Part shown: one piece after another, positions 42,817 through 50,926 of the stretch
Layout of the letters: each line of letters starts with the position of its first letter
How positions within the stretch are numbered: position 1 is the first letter of the stretch
Origin: DATMER01 sp040349255
GTDB lineage: Bacteria; Acidobacteriota; Thermoanaerobaculia; Multivoradales; UBA5704
Assembly (NCBI GenBank): GCA_040349255.1
Contig: JBEQUE010000192.1
Span: 1-64,000, forward strand
Direction of reading: 5' to 3'
Length of the DNA: 64,000 nt
The notes under the pieces: generated by a model
Databases searched by the model: none
Told to the model about the DNA's origin: nothing
Seen by the model: the letters and a program-made list of their open reading frames with translations, nothing else
Translations under genes and position numbers: made by a program

Positions 42817-44004
42817 TCATGGCGGCGGTCTCTTTGCCAACGCCGGCAGTTTGCGCACTGCATACAGATGACCGTGCCCGCATCGCTCACAAAGTGTCGG
42901 GTCCCGGCCGGTGACTCGCTGGTAGACCGTCTCCCAGGTCTCGCGCTCGTGGGATTCGGCCGCCAGCTCAGGAAGGGCAGCCTGGAGCAGAGTCCGACAG
43001 CGCTCCAGTTGCCGATCTCGATGGCGATTGGCCAACAGGCCGTAGTAACGAATGCGCACGAATCGATGAGGCAGGATGTGCAGCAGAAAACGACGGATGA
43101 ATTCCTCGACCGGCAGCGTCATCTCGCAGCGACGACCGCCCTGGCTGTAATCCTTGTAGGTGAAGGTGACCTGGCGGTGCTCGAGACGGACGAGCCGGTG
43201 GTTGGCCAAGGCCACCCGATGAGTATAGCGGGCCAGGTACTTGAGGACCTGCTCGGGTCCGCCGAAAGGGGGCTTGCTGTAGACCCACCAGGACTTCCGG
43301 TACAGCCGGTCGAGAAGGTTGTGGAAAGTATACGGGTCGAGCAGGGGCTCGGCCCCTCCCGACAAGCTCAGACATCCCTCGTCATAAAGCTGTTTGAGTC
43401 CCGCAAGGAATTTGCCCCGAAACACAGGAGCGAGCACCCGAACCGGTAAAAGGTATGTCTCCGAGGCAGCCATCCACCGCTCGCCGTCCAGAGACGGCCC
43501 TCCTCCAGGAACGATGCAATGCAGGTGTGGGTGCAGCACGAGCGTCTGACCCCAGGTGTGCAAAATCGCCAGAAAGCCCAGGCGAGCCCCGAGGTGCTTG
43601 CGATCGGCTGCGATCTCGAGCAGCGTCTGAGAGGCGCTGTCAAACAGCAGACCGTAGATCACCTCGGGGTTGCCCAGGGCCAGGACATGAAGCTCTTCGG
43701 GCAGGGTGAAGACAACGTGAAAGTACGGCACCGGCAGCAGCTCGTCGCGCCGTTTCTTGAGCCAGCGTTCCTTTTCCAGGTTCTGACACTTCGGGCAGTG
43801 GCGGTTGCGGCAGGAGTTGTAGACGTGCTTCTCCGCGCCGCACTCCTCACAGCGGTACAGGTGTCCCCCCAGAACCGCGGTGCGGCAGTCTTCGATGGCC
43901 CTCATGGCCTGAACCTGCACACGGCAAAGCCGGTGGTCGCGCCGAAACGACTCGCCGTAGAGCCGGAAGATGTGGGCCACCTCGAAACCGGAGGAGCCCG
44001 CCAC
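42817..44004 (-). CDS. IS91-family (HUH, Y1-type) transposase
   Basis: 395-aa rolling-circle transposase. The N-terminal zinc-binding region reads YRCEECGAEKHVYNSCRNRHCPKCQ (Cys/His ligands). The HUH motif is HLHCIVPGGG (about residue 160-170) and the catalytic tyrosine is in KYLARYTHRVALAN. This class moves one strand through an oriIS and does not duplicate the target. Start GTG at 44004 lies inside a GCCCGCC-AC-GGCGGGC hairpin (43997-44012); a GTG eight codons later is possible. The gene looks intact. Confidence 0.9.
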   Translation of the reverse strand: MAGSSGFEVAHIFRLYGESFRRDHRLCRVQVQAMRAIEDCRTAVLGGHLYRCEECGAEKHVYNSCRNRHCPKCQNLEKERWLKKRRDELLPVPYFHVVFTLPEELHVLALGNPEVIYGLLFDSASQTLLEIAADRKHLGARLGFLAILHTWGQTLVLHPHLHCIVPGGGPSLDGERWMAASETYLLPVRVLAPVFRGKFLAGLKQLYDEGCLSLSGGAEPLLDPYTFHNLLDRLYRKSWWVYSKPPFGGPEQVLKYLARYTHRVALANHRLVRLEHRQVTFTYKDYSQGGRRCEMTLPVEEFIRRFLLHILPHRFVRIRYYGLLANRHRDRQLERCRTLLQAALPELAAESHERETWETVYQRVTGRDPTLCERCGHGHLYAVRKLPALAKRPPP

Positions 44005-44012
44005 GGCGGGCT

Positions 44013-44200
44013 TATTTCAGCTCGGGCGCTCTCCAGTCCAGCCGGTCCAGGGGACTGGTCACTTTCCTCAAGGCAGAGGGACTGACGCGGGGTAGGGCTC
44101 GCCGGCGGGCATTGACGGGCGCAGAGGGAGACGGGACTCCAGGAAGGGATGGCAAAAGACGCCAATCTGGCACCAAGAAGAGACAAGGGGGAGGCGAATC
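44013..44200. other. Non-coding region behind the transposase 5' end
   Basis: 188 bp upstream of the transposase. It probably contains the transposase promoter and the second terminus of the IS91-type element, but I cannot identify either. Beyond the hairpin at 43997-44012 I see no gene or clear repeat. Confidence 0.4.
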
Positions 44201-44580
44201 AACGTTCTACGAGGCGCGATAACGTTATCCGAGGCGACGTAACCTTATAGGAGACGACGTAAGCTTATCGGAGGCGACATGGGCTTATCTACAGCGTTTT
44301 CGCGTTATCCAGGACAAGACAAGCTTATCCGCGGCGTTTTCGGCTTATCCAGCCCGGAAACAAGCTTATCCACGCCGATTCAACGTTATCCGGAAGAAAA
44401 GAAGCTTATCCAGGCCCGACTCGGGCTTATCCATCAGAAAACAGGCGTATCCGCGACCAGACAACGTTATCCGGGACGGAACAACGTTCTACGCAGCGAT
44501 TTAACGTTATCCACGCCAGATCAACGTTATCTTGCCTCAAACAAGCTTATCCGCTCACGACGCGCGTTATCATCCTGCCT
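44201..44580. repeat. 20-bp periodic array with TTATCC core, 19 units
   Basis: Nineteen units carry the core TTATCC or a close variant. The core T positions are 44205, 44225, 44245, 44265, 44285, 44305, 44325, 44345, 44366, 44386, 44406, 44427, 44447, 44467, 44487, 44507, 44527, 44547 and 44567: 20 bp apart, with two 21-bp steps. The core is preceded by CG or GC, often as AACG or AAGC, and the next ten bases vary freely. The strict phase with variable filler points to a row of protein-binding sites, not a recent tandem duplication. Confidence 0.8.
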
Positions 44581-44764
44581 GCGGACTGGAGTTGGCTCCC
44601 GGAACCTTGAGCCCTCTCGGAGAGCGAGCCCGTCGCGCCGGGATGCCGTACTCGTGAGCGCTTATCCCTCGGCCCCTTCGGAGCGCGGTACCTTGCCAAC
44701 CCTCCACGAAACCGGTAACGTACGAAGCTCATTCCATCGCAGGGAAGGAGCCTTGAGAAATTTT

Positions 44765-45751
44765 ATGATCCCGGGACGACGCATCCTGACCATCGCCTGT
44801 CTGATCCTTTTCGCCGCGTGCGGGACTCCCTCGGACCTTCCGGTGACGGGGGCGAAGGCTACCGCGTTCACTCCGTCCCCCGAGCTCCGGGTCTTGATCG
44901 GTCGAAAGCCGGACCCCGCGGATGCCCTCTTCGTCGGCGCCGGCGACATCGCCGATTGCCGGGAGAAACCCGTGCATGCCCCGGACACGGCGGCTCTCGT
45001 CAGGCTTTTCCCTTCGGCCACTGTGTTCGCCATCGGAGACAACGCCTACAGGAACGGGACCAGGGCCGAGTTTGAAGACTGCTACGGCGCCTCCTGGGGT
45101 GATTTCAAGGAACGCACCCGGCCCGCGCCGGGCAACCACGACTATGGGATCTACCTGGATCGGCCACGCAACAACGCCACGCCTTACTTCGATTATTTCG
45201 GCGCGAACGCCGGCCCCAGGGGTCTGGGGTACTACAGCTTCGACCTCGGAAGTTGGCACATCGTCTCGCTGAACAGCATGGCCGGCCTGGCCGGCGCTCC
45301 GACGAAGGCCGCCCAGGAACAGTGGCTCGTGGAGGATCTCGAAAGGAATTCGAAGCCGTGCACGCTCGCCTACTGGCATCATCCACTGTTCAGCTCGGGA
45401 GCCGAGCACGGAGATGATCCCGGGGATCCCGGCCGGTTCACGGGCCCGCTGTGGAAGATCCTTCTCGATCACAAGGCAGACGTGATCCTCAACGGCCACG
45501 ATCATGATTACGAGAGGTTTGCCCTTCAGGATTCGAAAGCGAAGGCGGATCCGTCCGGCATCCGCGAGATCGTCGTCGGCACCGGAGGCGGAGAGGAGCG
45601 GGGCTTCGGGACCGTGAAGGCGAACAGCGAGGTGCGCCTCGGCCACGCCTATGGCGTCCTGCTGATGACGCTCCACCCGGCCGGCTACGAGTGGCACTTC
45701 CTCAGGACCGACGGGACCGTGGCCGACAAGGGCTCGGACGCCTGCCACTGA
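44765..45751 (+). CDS. Metallophosphoesterase lipoprotein, paralogue 2
   Basis: 328-aa exported calcineurin-like phosphoesterase. The lipobox is LFAAC (Cys19). The metal site is GAGDIADC, canonical GDNAY, PGNHDYG, YWHHP and NGHDHDYE. It is strongly similar to the gene at 30847-31827, sharing long identical runs such as FKERTRPAPGNH and LGSWHIVSLNSMAG. A possible TTG start lies four codons upstream. It sits just after the 20-bp array, which therefore lies in its upstream region. Confidence 0.88.
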   Translation: MIPGRRILTIACLILFAACGTPSDLPVTGAKATAFTPSPELRVLIGRKPDPADALFVGAGDIADCREKPVHAPDTAALVRLFPSATVFAIGDNAYRNGTRAEFEDCYGASWGDFKERTRPAPGNHDYGIYLDRPRNNATPYFDYFGANAGPRGLGYYSFDLGSWHIVSLNSMAGLAGAPTKAAQEQWLVEDLERNSKPCTLAYWHHPLFSSGAEHGDDPGDPGRFTGPLWKILLDHKADVILNGHDHDYERFALQDSKAKADPSGIREIVVGTGGGEERGFGTVKANSEVRLGHAYGVLLMTLHPAGYEWHFLRTDGTVADKGSDACH

Positions 45752-45772
45752 ACGGGTCGGCCGGGCGCGGTC

Positions 45773-46723
45773 TCACCTCGCCGGCTTGTGGTCGTAGCTC
45801 AACGCCCGCGCGAGCTTCCACGTGCCGTCGGCGTCCCTCTTCCAGATGTTGGTGAACCGGGAGACCTCCACCGGAGTGATTCCCCCTTCGCGGTAGAACC
45901 GGTGGACGCCGACCTGGATGGCGCCGTAGTTGTCCAGGGGAAAGACCTCCAGGGTGCCCTCGACCAGCTCCCGCCGCGCCGGATAGTCGTAGCCCCACGT
46001 CCGCCGGTCGCACAGCCCGCGGATGTTCTGGACGAACTGTCTGCCGGTTTTCGCGACCAGCCCGCTCTTGTCGTGAAACATCTCGAAGTCGTCTGTCACC
46101 AGGCTCCGGAGCGCCTGGAGATCACAGGTGTTGAAAACGGTTTCGTAGAGCAGCCGGTCCTTCTCCGCCAGCTCGTCGAAAAGCTCCTTCGTCGCCACCG
46201 GCGCCGGATTGGGATCGATGGCCATGATGTAGCGCTTGTACGGATAGAGGCCGGGCCTCCCCGTGGACGTCGGCGGCAGCAGGGGGGCGACCGCGACGAT
46301 CAGCGCATTGAGCTCGGGCACCTCCATGTTGGCGACGTCGAGCCATTTCTTGCGGCCGTCCGGCGCCACGAGGTCGACCTGGACCCGATAGCCGTCGGAC
46401 ACGTACGGATTGTGATAGTTCATCTTGAGATCGGCGCCCGCCAGCGCTCCAATCGCGTTCCCGACGATCTCGTCCTCGGCCGGCGTGAGGGTGCGCCGCC
46501 CCACATCGTAGGACGGATGCCCCACCTCGGAGCTGTCCAGCCTGGCGGCGATGAGCCCGGGATCGAACGTGTAGATCGCCGCAAAGCCCTCGGCCCCGTA
46601 GACGTTTCGAATTTCCATGTGCCAGGCCGACCCGGAGGGTTCCTGCGCGACGACCTCCGCGCCCGGCAACAGACCTGACGCCAGCCAGGTGAACAGCACC
46701 GCTGATCTCATGATTTTCGACAC
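45773..46723 (-). CDS. Secreted protein with C-terminal SnoaL/DUF4440-like domain
   Basis: 316 aa with a signal peptide to about residue 27. The GTG at 46723 is preferred because AGGAGG lies four bases before it; an ATG four codons later is possible. The N-terminal half (MEIRNVYGAEGFAAIYTFDP and following) is unrecognised. The C-terminal about 120 residues (LLYETVFNTCDLQALRSLVT, FEMFHDKSG, FTNIWKRDADGTWKLAR) match the cone-shaped NTF2/SnoaL fold of DUF4440 proteins. Likely periplasmic; no ligand can be named. Confidence 0.75.
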   Translation of the reverse strand: MSKIMRSAVLFTWLASGLLPGAEVVAQEPSGSAWHMEIRNVYGAEGFAAIYTFDPGLIAARLDSSEVGHPSYDVGRRTLTPAEDEIVGNAIGALAGADLKMNYHNPYVSDGYRVQVDLVAPDGRKKWLDVANMEVPELNALIVAVAPLLPPTSTGRPGLYPYKRYIMAIDPNPAPVATKELFDELAEKDRLLYETVFNTCDLQALRSLVTDDFEMFHDKSGLVAKTGRQFVQNIRGLCDRRTWGYDYPARRELVEGTLEVFPLDNYGAIQVGVHRFYREGGITPVEVSRFTNIWKRDADGTWKLARALSYDHKPAR

Positions 46724-46856
46724 GGCTCCTCCTCGCTTGAAAGCCCTCTGCCGGAGTCAGACACATCCGGAGGCGGAAAGGAAACCTGGCGCGGAGGAGC
46801 CGGCGCCAGAGGAGCCGTTTTCCGCGCCAGCCAGGCCGCCTGGCGCTTCTCCACGT

Positions 46857-49800
46857 TCACGGCGGTCCGCTGTAGCACTCGCCGCTTATGCTGCCGCAAT
46901 TCGTGACGGCCACCGGCCCCACGATGTTGGCGGGCACCGTGCCGGAAGCGAAGTAGCTGAACGCAGCGCCGGGCGAGTTGATCTGGCTGCCCGCCGGTGA
47001 CGCCTGCAGGAAGAAGCTGTTGTCAGCCGTCTTGCCCGCCACGCACGCGTTGCCTTGACTGGCGAGCGTCCCCTGCACCGCCAACTGGTACGCCATGGCC
47101 GGCTGGAATACATTGCACCTGAATTGTACCCCATTTGTGCCCGAGCCGTTGGCGCCTCGCGCCTGGATACCCGTGTAGAGATTCTTCAGCGTGTTGAATT
47201 GCACCCGGCTGGCGGCCGAGCTGCCGCAGTTGTCGATAATTACGCCGTAATTGTTCTGGTAGGAGGCGCTGGCACCGGTCACCGTGTTGTTGCTTACCGA
47301 CAGGTTCGAGGCGTTGTCCATGAGCACACCCCAGGTTGCGTCGGCGGAATTCGCGGTAAGGGCGTTCGGAACTCCATTGAAGTTGTTGAGAGAGACCACC
47401 GACCCTTTGGAGCTCCTGATGTGCACTCCCCTCTGCACGTTGTTGAAATCACTGTTCACGATCGTCGCGCTCTTGCTCACTCCCGCGGTGAAGTCGGCGC
47501 GGACTCCGTAGGTCAACCCGCTGAAAACGCTGGACGCGACCACCGAGGGAGGCGAGGAGACATTGAACAGGTCATCCAGCGTGTACTGCGCATCGTAGCT
47601 CACCACGCCCATTCCCCGGTCGTTGACGCCAAAAACACTGGCCGAAGCGGTATTGTTGAACTTGCAGCCCAGGATGCTCACGTTCTTGACTTCGTAGAGC
47701 GAGAGGTGGGAATAGGGAAGCACAGTGGGCTCGTTCAGCAGGCGGTTCGTCTCGAAGGTGCAGTTCTTGAAATAACTCAGGTTGCTCAGCTCGCTCGAGC
47801 CGTTCATCCAGTGGTAGTACATGAATTGTACGGATCGGCGGTTGTTGTAGAAGGATGAATTGCTGGCCTGGACGACGCCGCCGGTATAGGCCCAGTCGAA
47901 ATCGTCGCCCACGATCCTGCCCGTCGTGATGGCCTCGACGGCATTTTCGATTTTCGCCCCGTTCTGAACGATCACCTTCCCTTGTGCGCCGGCGAGATTC
48001 TGCGGAGCCGAGGCGGTCCCCCAGACATCGATGCCATGCCACATCTCGCCACACGCATTGGTGATCGTGCCTCCGTTTACGTTGAGTGTGGCGCCACGCT
48101 GGACGATGATGCGCGTGTCCCGGCTCATGTTGAGCGTGCCGGTCAGCGTGAGCGTCGCGCCGGGAGTGATCGTGAGGTCGTTCGAGAGATAGCGCACACC
48201 GGACCAGGTGGCCGAGGTGTTGACCACGTCGCTCGCCAGGGCCGGCAGATCGGACTCATAGACACCACGGCCCGCGGTGGAGGCCCGGATCTTGTTGCTG
48301 CAGTAGTTGATCTCCAGGCGCGTCACGGGCACGACGGGAAGCTGGTTGTTGAAACATTCCCACAACTGCAGAGCCTTGTTGTAACGAAAAACGCCGACGT
48401 CGGTTGCCGCATACAGCACGTCGTCCGACCCCCTCTGATAGACAAGGCTGGCCACGGGGAAAGCGAGCAGGTTGTAGGTAAAATCGCTCCAGGTAGCGCC
48501 TCCGTCCGTGGAATGATAAACACGGTTGGCGCCGTTGGTTGAAGCGTTGGATGCAGACCAGTATGCATTGAAGCCGACCCAAACGCGGTTCGCGTCATCG
48601 GGATCGACGGCGATGTCCGAGATGCCGGCCCAGGCCAAGGGGGACAGGTTGACGCCGATATCCGTCCAGTTGTTGCCCCCGTCGCTCGATCGGAAAAGAC
48701 GGTTGGCCAGATTGGCCGGGTTCCAGGTTTGCCCTTCCCGTGCAACGTAGACCACGCTCGAGTTGGAAGGCGCCACGTGGATGGAGCGGATGTTTGTCAC
48801 GCCGGGTGGGGAGGGCGGGTCTGCCCAGGAGGCGCCGAATGTCGTGGACCTGTGAAGAGAGGCGCCTCCCGCGTAGATGACCGCCGGATTGTTCGGGTCC
48901 GAGACGACAGCCCCCGCGTAGATCGCAGGAGCGGTGGCGTATCCAAACGTACCCGGAGCGCCGGTCGGCCCCTTGATCGCACCGGCGTTGGTCAGGCCGA
49001 AATATTCGCCGGTCGCCTGGTTGATCGTGCCCTGCCAGCCATCGTAATTGTAGCGCTGCGTCCAGGTACCGTTGTTGTATTCGAAAGTACCGTTGTCCTG
49101 GGTACCGCCGACCAGAATATCGGGATTGGACTGAAGTCCGTTGAGGTCATAGAACTCATTGATGGCGAGACCGGGGCCCGTGAGATCGAGCCAGTTGGCG
49201 GTCGCGGGCGTGTAGGCCGTCGCCGGATTCAGCACTGCCCTGTGAACGCCGCCGTCGCTGCCGAGCACGACAACGTCGTTCGTGCCTTTCTTGCTGACGA
49301 TCATGGAGCGGATGTCGGCATGCGTCTTCGCCAACGGAGCGCACGTGCTTGGATTCGTAGCCCAGTAGGAGGAGATCTGGGCACTGCTGGGAACACCCGC
49401 CAGGTTGATGCGGTAGGCGGTCGTGCCGGCGACGTAGAGCGTGTTGGGATTGAGCTTTGAAAATTGAAGCTCGAGGTTCCAGAAGCCTGCGCCCAGGCCG
49501 AAGGGGCCGTTGGAGGTGACCGTCGTCACCGGCGCAGACGAGTTGCCCGCGATGTTGTATTTCTTCAGGATGAACTGACCGGTGCTCATGTTTGCATAGC
49601 CGACAAAAACGTCGGCGCCGTTGCCAGGCTGGACGGCGGTGGCAATCCGATCGACGGGATCATTGCCGACCAATGCGCTGGTGATCTCGTTGAACGTCCC
49701 GCCCGCGCCCCCTGCGGTCGAAAGGAAGGACTTTGCCGTACCGCAGGGCGAGTATGGGATGCCCATCCAGGCGAAGCGCTGCGTCGATGCGATCACCTTG

Positions 49801-50840
49801 GAATCGGCCACACCCGAAGAGCCGCCGAGGATGTCGATGTCGACCAGGCGGTACGCGCAACCGTCCGGGTTGGGGCTCGGCGGTGTAATTTCCTTCACCT
49901 TCTGCCAGGTGGCCCCGGCGTCGGTCGAGCGAAAGATGTAATGGGATGCCAGCGCATAGATGTAGCTCGGATTCTGTGGATGGAGCATGATCTTGGAGAC
50001 GTACGAACCGTCTCCAATGTTGTAGTTCGTCTGGTTGTCGTAAGGAGCCAGGGTGAAGATTTCCTGCCAGGTGGCCCCGCCATTGACGGATTTGAGAATG
50101 CCGAATCCATAGGTGCCCCCGCCCGGCGGTCCGTTGCGCGTGGCCATGTAGATCGTCGTAGGAATGGTCGGGTGTACCGCGATGCTGGTGATGCCCAGGG
50201 CCGGGTAGTGGCTGGCATCGGTGAGATTGGTCCAGGAAGCCCCGTTGTTCACGGTCTTGAAGAGCCCGCCCTCTCCGGAGCCGGCGTAAACCAGGTTGGG
50301 GTTGGCCGGATCGATGTAGACGCTCGTCACCTTTCCCAGGACAGGCGCCGCATAGGTGCTCGGCCCCAGGGAGGTCCAATTGCCCAGACCGGCCGAGGGA
50401 CAGACCAGCGCGGCCGTCTGAGCCGTTTGACTGCCTTTCGCCGCGCGCCGCGCAGCCATGTAGGTCTCACGCAGGTGGCGCGACATGTCGGCCATTTTTC
50501 CCGGCTCGTGGGAGCCCGCGTCGAGGTGGTCGCGCCAGTAGCGGTCCCATCGTTCAAATTCGATCTCATCAAGGTCTTCGTAGAGCACGCTCTCCGAGCT
50601 TTCCGCGTTACCCGCGTTTCCCGGGCGCTTCCGAAGCTCGCGCTCCTCTTTTGCCTCGACCAGCCGCTCGGCATATCTCTGCCAGAGAACGTAATAATTA
50701 TCGAGCTTCTCTTCCGGCGCCGGCTCCGCCGGAGGCGACTGTGCCTGAAGCGCGCGACTGCCGCAGCTCAGAAGGATCGCCATTGCCATCCATACAACCT
50801 GCGCACATACCCCTTGTGAGCTCCCTGTTCTCAGGAACAT
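46857..50840 (-). CDS. Large secreted VPS10/BNR propeller plus beta-helix protein
   Basis: 1327 aa. GGAG lies 7 nt before the ATG at 50840; a signal peptide follows (hydrophobic MAMAILLSCGSRALQAQ). A charged helical stretch (45-130) precedes a sortilin/VPS10-like propeller with many S/T-x-D-x-G-x-T/S-W repeats (FKTVNNGASWTNL, FRSTDAGATWQKV, YHSTDGGATWSDF) to about residue 880. From about 900 there is a right-handed parallel beta-helix (PGATLTLTGTLNM, RGATLNVNGGTI, NSDFNNVQRGVHI). No sorting or anchor tag is evident at the C-terminus. It is probably a surface or secreted protein that binds polymers. Confidence 0.82.
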   Translation of the reverse strand: MFLRTGSSQGVCAQVVWMAMAILLSCGSRALQAQSPPAEPAPEEKLDNYYVLWQRYAERLVEAKEERELRKRPGNAGNAESSESVLYEDLDEIEFERWDRYWRDHLDAGSHEPGKMADMSRHLRETYMAARRAAKGSQTAQTAALVCPSAGLGNWTSLGPSTYAAPVLGKVTSVYIDPANPNLVYAGSGEGGLFKTVNNGASWTNLTDASHYPALGITSIAVHPTIPTTIYMATRNGPPGGGTYGFGILKSVNGGATWQEIFTLAPYDNQTNYNIGDGSYVSKIMLHPQNPSYIYALASHYIFRSTDAGATWQKVKEITPPSPNPDGCAYRLVDIDILGGSSGVADSKVIASTQRFAWMGIPYSPCGTAKSFLSTAGGAGGTFNEITSALVGNDPVDRIATAVQPGNGADVFVGYANMSTGQFILKKYNIAGNSSAPVTTVTSNGPFGLGAGFWNLELQFSKLNPNTLYVAGTTAYRINLAGVPSSAQISSYWATNPSTCAPLAKTHADIRSMIVSKKGTNDVVVLGSDGGVHRAVLNPATAYTPATANWLDLTGPGLAINEFYDLNGLQSNPDILVGGTQDNGTFEYNNGTWTQRYNYDGWQGTINQATGEYFGLTNAGAIKGPTGAPGTFGYATAPAIYAGAVVSDPNNPAVIYAGGASLHRSTTFGASWADPPSPPGVTNIRSIHVAPSNSSVVYVAREGQTWNPANLANRLFRSSDGGNNWTDIGVNLSPLAWAGISDIAVDPDDANRVWVGFNAYWSASNASTNGANRVYHSTDGGATWSDFTYNLLAFPVASLVYQRGSDDVLYAATDVGVFRYNKALQLWECFNNQLPVVPVTRLEINYCSNKIRASTAGRGVYESDLPALASDVVNTSATWSGVRYLSNDLTITPGATLTLTGTLNMSRDTRIIVQRGATLNVNGGTITNACGEMWHGIDVWGTASAPQNLAGAQGKVIVQNGAKIENAVEAITTGRIVGDDFDWAYTGGVVQASNSSFYNNRRSVQFMYYHWMNGSSELSNLSYFKNCTFETNRLLNEPTVLPYSHLSLYEVKNVSILGCKFNNTASASVFGVNDRGMGVVSYDAQYTLDDLFNVSSPPSVVASSVFSGLTYGVRADFTAGVSKSATIVNSDFNNVQRGVHIRSSKGSVVSLNNFNGVPNALTANSADATWGVLMDNASNLSVSNNTVTGASASYQNNYGVIIDNCGSSAASRVQFNTLKNLYTGIQARGANGSGTNGVQFRCNVFQPAMAYQLAVQGTLASQGNACVAGKTADNSFFLQASPAGSQINSPGAAFSYFASGTVPANIVGPVAVTNCGSISGECYSGPP

Positions 50841-50926
50841 GGACCTTCTCCTTCCTGGATCGCGCTGAGCGCTTTTTGGTTTCCAGGCAAGGAACGCTCA
50901 CGGGCGCCTGTTTCCCTCACCCTGGC

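Larger units (their letters stand above)
35891..44012 (-). mobile_element. Integron cassette array without integrase (CALIN) plus IS91-type element
   Basis: AT-richer island of minus-strand genes separated by attC-like sites at 37338, 38691 (interrupted by a group II intron), 39441, 40744, 41667 and 42454. Inferred cassettes: 41673-42459, 40750-41672, 39447-40749, 38691-39446, 37344-38004, a terminal segment down to about 35915, and a truncated one above 42549 that abuts the IS91 transposase. Each complete cassette's first bases are complementary to its own last R'' box. No tyrosine recombinase gene is in the window. The left edge has no recognisable complete attC and meets a truncated methyltransferase. 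Confidence 0.8.

Noticed and set aside
42581..42883. 100-aa minus-strand ORF between attC and IS91
   Set aside because: Overlaps the transposase end, lacks an RBS, and its composition is not protein-like.
42313..43449. 378-aa plus-strand ORF over the attC and transposase
   Set aside because: Antisense to the IS91 transposase and to a cassette gene; it crosses the attC hairpin.
35891..44012. Integron-integrase gene in the island
   Set aside because: I looked for a tyrosine recombinase with the R-H-R-Y pattern and found none in the window; the island is therefore called integrase-less here.
44201..44580. CRISPR array
   Set aside because: Period is 20 bp with a short core and variable filler; there is no repeat of 23 bp or more, no uniform spacer length beyond it, and no cas genes.
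44201..44580. Chromosomal origin (oriC) with DnaA boxes
   Set aside because: Only TTATCC of the nine-base box is shared in most units; there is no dnaA, dnaN or AT-rich unwinding region. A titration role is kept as an open alternative.
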